DNA of 8,483 nt. It comes from Dehalococcoidia bacterium. Lineage in GTDB: Bacteria; Chloroflexota; Dehalococcoidia; UBA6926. Of this stretch, positions 5,185 to 8,483 are shown piece after piece (the stretch's first letter is position 1; each line of letters opens with the position of its first letter). The notes under the pieces were generated by a model. That model saw nothing but the letters and a program-made list of their open reading frames with translations. It made no database searches and was not told the origin of the DNA. The position numbers and the translations under genes are program-made. Location: assembly GCA_029941095.1 (NCBI GenBank), contig JAPYRO010000045.1, positions 1 to 8,483 of the forward strand. The letters run 5' to 3'.

Positions 5185-6387
5185 ATGCAACTCCAAAAAC
5201 GAATGACAACAACCAAAAAAAATAGAAGCCGCGTCCGGCAAGTAAAGTCTTCAGTGAAAACAGGATCCTTGTTTGGCAAAATTGAGATTTCTGAATCTAT
5301 ATCTAGAGCGCTAGATGAAATGGGATATAACGACCCAACAGAAATCCAATCATTGTCGATTCCCGTATTATCAAAAGGCCACGATGTAGTAGGAAAAGCT
5401 CAAACCGGCACTGGAAAAACAACTGCTTTTGGAATCCCTCTAGTTGAAAGTATAGACCCATCCAAAAACCTAACACAAGGGATTATTTTAGTCCCTACTA
5501 GAGAATTAGCGAACCAGGTAAGTATAGAAATACAACGATTGAGTACCTTTCTTCCAATAAGAACTATGGCTCTATATGGCGGGCAATCGATCAATAAACA
5601 AATAACGGATCTACGAAACACTCCGCATATTATAGTTGGCACTCCCGGGCGGATACTCGATCACATCCGCAGGTCTACCATCAAACTAAATAATATACGT
5701 TTTGCAATACTAGATGAAGCCGACCAAATGCTAGATATAGGATTTGCTGACGATATGATAAAAATTATTGGCCTTACGCCCAGATCACGGCAAACAGCTC
5801 TATTTTCAGCCACGATTCCTAAAACAATCAAACGGTTAATCAGTCGTTTCTTACGTGATCCATCATGGATACAAGTGGGAGAAGAAATTGAGGCATCAAA
5901 TACAATTAAACAAATGTACTACGAAGTAGCAGACCAAGATAAATTTAAGGGATTAAACGAACTTTTATCCCAGAGTTCCAAACAAAATAAATCTTTGATT
6001 TTCTGTAGGACCCAAATAGGAGTCGACAGACTTACAAAAAGGTTACGGGATTCTCAATTTGATGCCCAATCAATACATGGAGGAATGAGCCAGAGTCTGC
6101 GAGAAAAAGTAATTAGAGGCTACCGAGCTGGAACTCCAAAGATCTTAGTCGCAACAAATTTAGCCGCGAGAGGGCTGGATATTCCTCAAATCTCTTACGT
6201 AATCAATTATAATATGCCTGGGAATATAGAAGAATATGTTCATAGAATCGGACGTACTGGTAGAATCGGAAACCTAGGAACCGCTATAACTTTTGTAGGT
6301 GAAGATGACTTCAATATGATGGAGTTATTGGCAAAAAAATTCGGAACAAACCTTGAAAAAGGGCGCCTCAACCTATATAAAGCATAG
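5185..6387 (+). CDS. DEAD-box ATP-dependent RNA helicase
   Basis: This is an ATP-driven RNA-unwinding enzyme with both RecA-like domains complete. Motifs appear in order: Q motif 'GYNDPTEIQ' (47-55), I 'AQTGTGKT' (72-79), Ia 'PTREL' (104-108), Ib 'TPGR' (153-156), II 'DEAD' (177-180), III 'SAT' (208-210), IV 'LIFCRT' (271-276), V 'ATNLAARGLD' (323-332) and VI 'HRIGRTGR' (353-360). At 400 residues it ends soon after the core. It has no DbpA- or CsdA-type RNA-binding domain, so it is a minimal, RhlE/SrmB-like form with a basic N-terminal tail (5-25). Likely roles are ribosome assembly, mRNA decay or cold adaptation. An in-frame stop at 5167 limits the start to 5185 or the second Met at 5203, and neither has a good ribosome site. 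It is convergent with the aminopeptidase gene, 36 bases away. Family is certain; the specific cellular role is not. Confidence 0.95.
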   Translation: MQLQKRMTTTKKNRSRVRQVKSSVKTGSLFGKIEISESISRALDEMGYNDPTEIQSLSIPVLSKGHDVVGKAQTGTGKTTAFGIPLVESIDPSKNLTQGIILVPTRELANQVSIEIQRLSTFLPIRTMALYGGQSINKQITDLRNTPHIIVGTPGRILDHIRRSTIKLNNIRFAILDEADQMLDIGFADDMIKIIGLTPRSRQTALFSATIPKTIKRLISRFLRDPSWIQVGEEIEASNTIKQMYYEVADQDKFKGLNELLSQSSKQNKSLIFCRTQIGVDRLTKRLRDSQFDAQSIHGGMSQSLREKVIRGYRAGTPKILVATNLAARGLDIPQISYVINYNMPGNIEEYVHRIGRTGRIGNLGTAITFVGEDDFNMMELLAKKFGTNLEKGRLNLYKA

Positions 6388-6423
6388 TATTTATACCACA
6401 GTAATTTAGCTAGAATATATTGA

Positions 6424-8483
6424 TTAACTAAACCAATCAGATAATGTTGGAACATTAAGGTCTAGCCATTTGTTATTAAGATTTATCCTTTCTAAGGACT
6501 GCTCCACTGTCCGAGTAGCCGCCGGAACTGGATTGGCATCAAAAAATGCTTTAACGTCGTGTAGATCCTCAATTGTGTTAAAAGCTCCTGTTATTGAAAC
6601 TAACCGCATAACTGCAAACCCACCTCCGCCATAGCGTCTATCAAATTCTTTCCAGTTATCTTTCATAAATTCCCACGTGATTCTTAAAGCACTTGGGTTT
6701 GCTGCCATCCCCATTATAATTCTTGGGGTGTCTTGAATCCGAATAACATCCTGATCTAGAGAGAGTTCCAGAGCACGAGTAATTAAGTTTGGCTGCTGGA
6801 ATCTTGTTAAAGCCCCATGAATTCTGACTTTTTCTTCCTGTAAATCAAACTTTTCTGCCAATTGCAAAAGCTGTTCGAATGTGGCTTCATCTCCAGATTC
6901 AGCGGCTAATGCATATATAACTCCTCTTAAGTCGGGGGTAATTGAAGAATCATCAATTAAAAACTTTTTAAATCGTTTATTCGCTTCATCCAAAACACTG
7001 GAATTACCGAAATGACCACTTTGATTTAGGACAACGCTTCTCAGCAAAGAAATTAAGTGTGTTTCATCTACGCCACTCTCCCAGCCAACACTATCGACAA
7101 CTTGTCTAAATAGTACCTGGTTAGATGCATAAAATTCTTTTTTGAAGGGTTGGTTATATACCAAACGCTCCAATGAAGAAAGCTGCCCAGCAATAGCAGC
7201 CCAAACGCTGTAATCCTGGTCTCCTTTATAAGATGTTAATAAAGATAAATAATCGCTAGCACCAGTAAACCTAGCCCGCACCAAAGCAAAGGTGTCTTCT
7301 AATAAACCCAAGCGATCAGACGGGCCCAACTCCATTGAATTCACAGCACTCGAAAGAGCATCTAGTGCACTTTTACTATACTTAACTCTATAGAATCCAG
7401 TTGTTCCAGAGTTAATTTTTACCCAGTGAGAATCTTGTGGAGAAGTGACATTCATTGTTCTCTTAGTCATTAACTCAGCAGTTATACTGCCCTCCACAGA
7501 AGACATGGTAGTGATAGGTACATGCCAGAGAGTTTCATCTTGGTTTGGCCCTGAATATAGAAACCTTTTCTGAGTCAACTCAATCTGTAAATTTCCTCCT
7601 GTCGGCTGTCCTTCAGATACTTCTACAACAGGGTAGCCGACCTGCTTAATCCACGTATCCATCATCGCAGGTACATCAGTACCTGAAGCCACTTTCATCG
7701 CCGACCAAAGATCTCTTCCCTCCGCATTAGAATAAGCGTTAGTGTTCAAATAATCTCTCAATCCAGTTTGAAAGGTACCTGCACTCAAGAACTCTTCCAG
7801 CATGCGGATTATTGAAGCTCCTTTACTATAGCTAATAGCATCAAAAAGTTGGCTAACTTCATCGGGATTATGAACTTCAGATTCAATAGGATGGCTGTTT
7901 TCTAAACCATCTAAACTCATACCTGGAGAAACATCCTCGGAGATGAACTGTGTCCAAACTTGCCATTCGGGATACAAAGTGTCTGTGGCCTTAGTAGCCA
8001 TCCATGAAGCGAAGCTCTCGTTTAACCATAAATCATTCCACCAGGCCATTGTAACTAAGTCACCAAACCACATGTGCGCCATCTCATGAGCTATGATCTC
8101 CACGATTCTTTGGCGGGTTCCCGGAGAAGAACTGGACTCATCAAACAGAAGCGCAACTTCCCTGTAGGTAACTGCACCCCAGTTCTCCATAGCACCAGCA
8201 GCAAAATCAGGTATAGCTATGTGATCTAGTTTTTCTAGTGGGTACTTTATACCAAAATATTGGTTGTAATACTCCAAAAGGCGCACCGCCGTATCCAATG
8301 CGAACTGGCCTCTCTGTTCTTGCCCTGAGGTCGTCCAAACTCTCACCAAAGTATCATTGTCTCCGTTCGCCTCAATACTCTTCATTTCACCCACAATAAA
8401 AGCTAACAAATATGTAGACATGACTGGCGTAGTTTTGAATCGAATTAAAACATTATCATTATTTAATCGTGCCCTATCAGACT
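6424..8483 (-). CDS. M1 family zinc aminopeptidase (N-terminus beyond the right edge)
   Basis: This is a metallopeptidase that removes N-terminal residues from peptides, resembling the puromycin-sensitive aminopeptidase/tricorn-interacting F2-F3 type with an ERAP1-like C-terminal domain. The frame is open through the right edge. The 20 codons before the Met at 8421 read '...VLIRFKTTPV', leading into 'MSTYLLAF', a block internal to M1 enzymes, so that Met is not the start. Counting from it: exopeptidase motif 'GAMENWG' (76-82); zinc site 'HEMAH' (112-116) with third ligand E135 in 'LNESFASW'; and the catalytic Tyr likely Y198 in 'YSKGA'. 'TTGFYRVKYS' (340-349) begins the helical C-terminal domain, which runs to 'LSDWFS'. 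About 685 residues are visible of an expected 830-880. No signal peptide can be judged. Convergent with the DEAD-box gene. Confidence 0.93.
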   Translation of the reverse strand, partial: SDRARLNNDNVLIRFKTTPVMSTYLLAFIVGEMKSIEANGDNDTLVRVWTTSGQEQRGQFALDTAVRLLEYYNQYFGIKYPLEKLDHIAIPDFAAGAMENWGAVTYREVALLFDESSSSPGTRQRIVEIIAHEMAHMWFGDLVTMAWWNDLWLNESFASWMATKATDTLYPEWQVWTQFISEDVSPGMSLDGLENSHPIESEVHNPDEVSQLFDAISYSKGASIIRMLEEFLSAGTFQTGLRDYLNTNAYSNAEGRDLWSAMKVASGTDVPAMMDTWIKQVGYPVVEVSEGQPTGGNLQIELTQKRFLYSGPNQDETLWHVPITTMSSVEGSITAELMTKRTMNVTSPQDSHWVKINSGTTGFYRVKYSKSALDALSSAVNSMELGPSDRLGLLEDTFALVRARFTGASDYLSLLTSYKGDQDYSVWAAIAGQLSSLERLVYNQPFKKEFYASNQVLFRQVVDSVGWESGVDETHLISLLRSVVLNQSGHFGNSSVLDEANKRFKKFLIDDSSITPDLRGVIYALAAESGDEATFEQLLQLAEKFDLQEEKVRIHGALTRFQQPNLITRALELSLDQDVIRIQDTPRIIMGMAANPSALRITWEFMKDNWKEFDRRYGGGGFAVMRLVSITGAFNTIEDLHDVKAFFDANPVPAATRTVEQSLERINLNNKWLDLNVPTLSDWFS

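Noticed and set aside
6376..6395. Inverted repeat TATAAA/TTTATA at the end of the helicase gene as a bidirectional terminator.
   Set aside because: The stem is six A-T pairs only, with an eight-base loop and no flanking T-run.
8419..8421. ATG at 8421 as the start of the aminopeptidase.
   Set aside because: The Met belongs to the internal 'TTPVMSTYLLAF' block of M1 peptidases and the frame stays open to the right edge. The gene is cut by the window.
1..8483. CRISPR arrays, tRNA or rRNA genes, insertion sequences, long direct repeats, attachment sites.
   Set aside because: None was seen on reading both strands. The window is chromosomal coding sequence with short spacers.

Overview
The window reads as an AT-rich bacterial chromosome segment of ordinary gene density. 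No tRNA, rRNA, CRISPR array, insertion sequence or phage gene is visible. The best lineage guess is a Chloroflexota bacterium of the marine SAR202/Dehalococcoidia type. That rests on the double zinc-ribbon protein with a 'GEQDFYQQKGF' core and a C-terminal CxxC...CxxC ribbon, on the acyl-CoA dehydrogenase style, and on low GC. It is an inference from family resemblance and has not been confirmed by any search.

Layout, left to right. On the + strand are the last 67 codons of arginyl-tRNA synthetase (1-204), a TrzA/AtzA-type amidohydrolase (275-1663) and, 15 bases later, a MobB-type GTPase (1679-2170). On the - strand, meeting mobB stop to stop with no spacer, is a two-gene unit. It is an acyl-CoA dehydrogenase (3602-2385) followed after one base by a 70-residue free-standing Ada-type zinc domain (2383-2171). 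Further upstream on the - strand is the broken front half of a nitroreductase (4062-3764). It is split in two frames at a five-T run and lacks its C-terminal half.

A divergent region (4063-4324) carries an extended -10 promoter and a roughly 150-base leader for a + strand run. That run holds the double zinc-ribbon protein (4325-4666), a 93-residue protein with a C-HH-CxxC motif (4777-5058), and a DEAD-box RNA helicase (5185-6387). The right end is an M1-family zinc aminopeptidase on the - strand (6424 to beyond the right edge), convergent with the helicase.

How they may work together. argS, the helicase and the aminopeptidase are general housekeeping or peptide-recycling genes. The amidohydrolase and MobB pair hints at heterocycle catabolism together with molybdopterin guanine dinucleotide cofactor supply. 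The dehydrogenase and Ada-zinc pair is co-translated, but the functional link is unknown. The zinc-ribbon, C-HH-CxxC protein and helicase run looks like a possible RNA-handling or stress module. Three different small cysteine-rich zinc-type proteins in under 3 kb is the most distinctive trait of the window. No large undescribed system is evident. The best leads are the free-standing Ada domain, the altered active site of the amidohydrolase, the split nitroreductase, and the zinc-ribbon/helicase cluster with its long leader.
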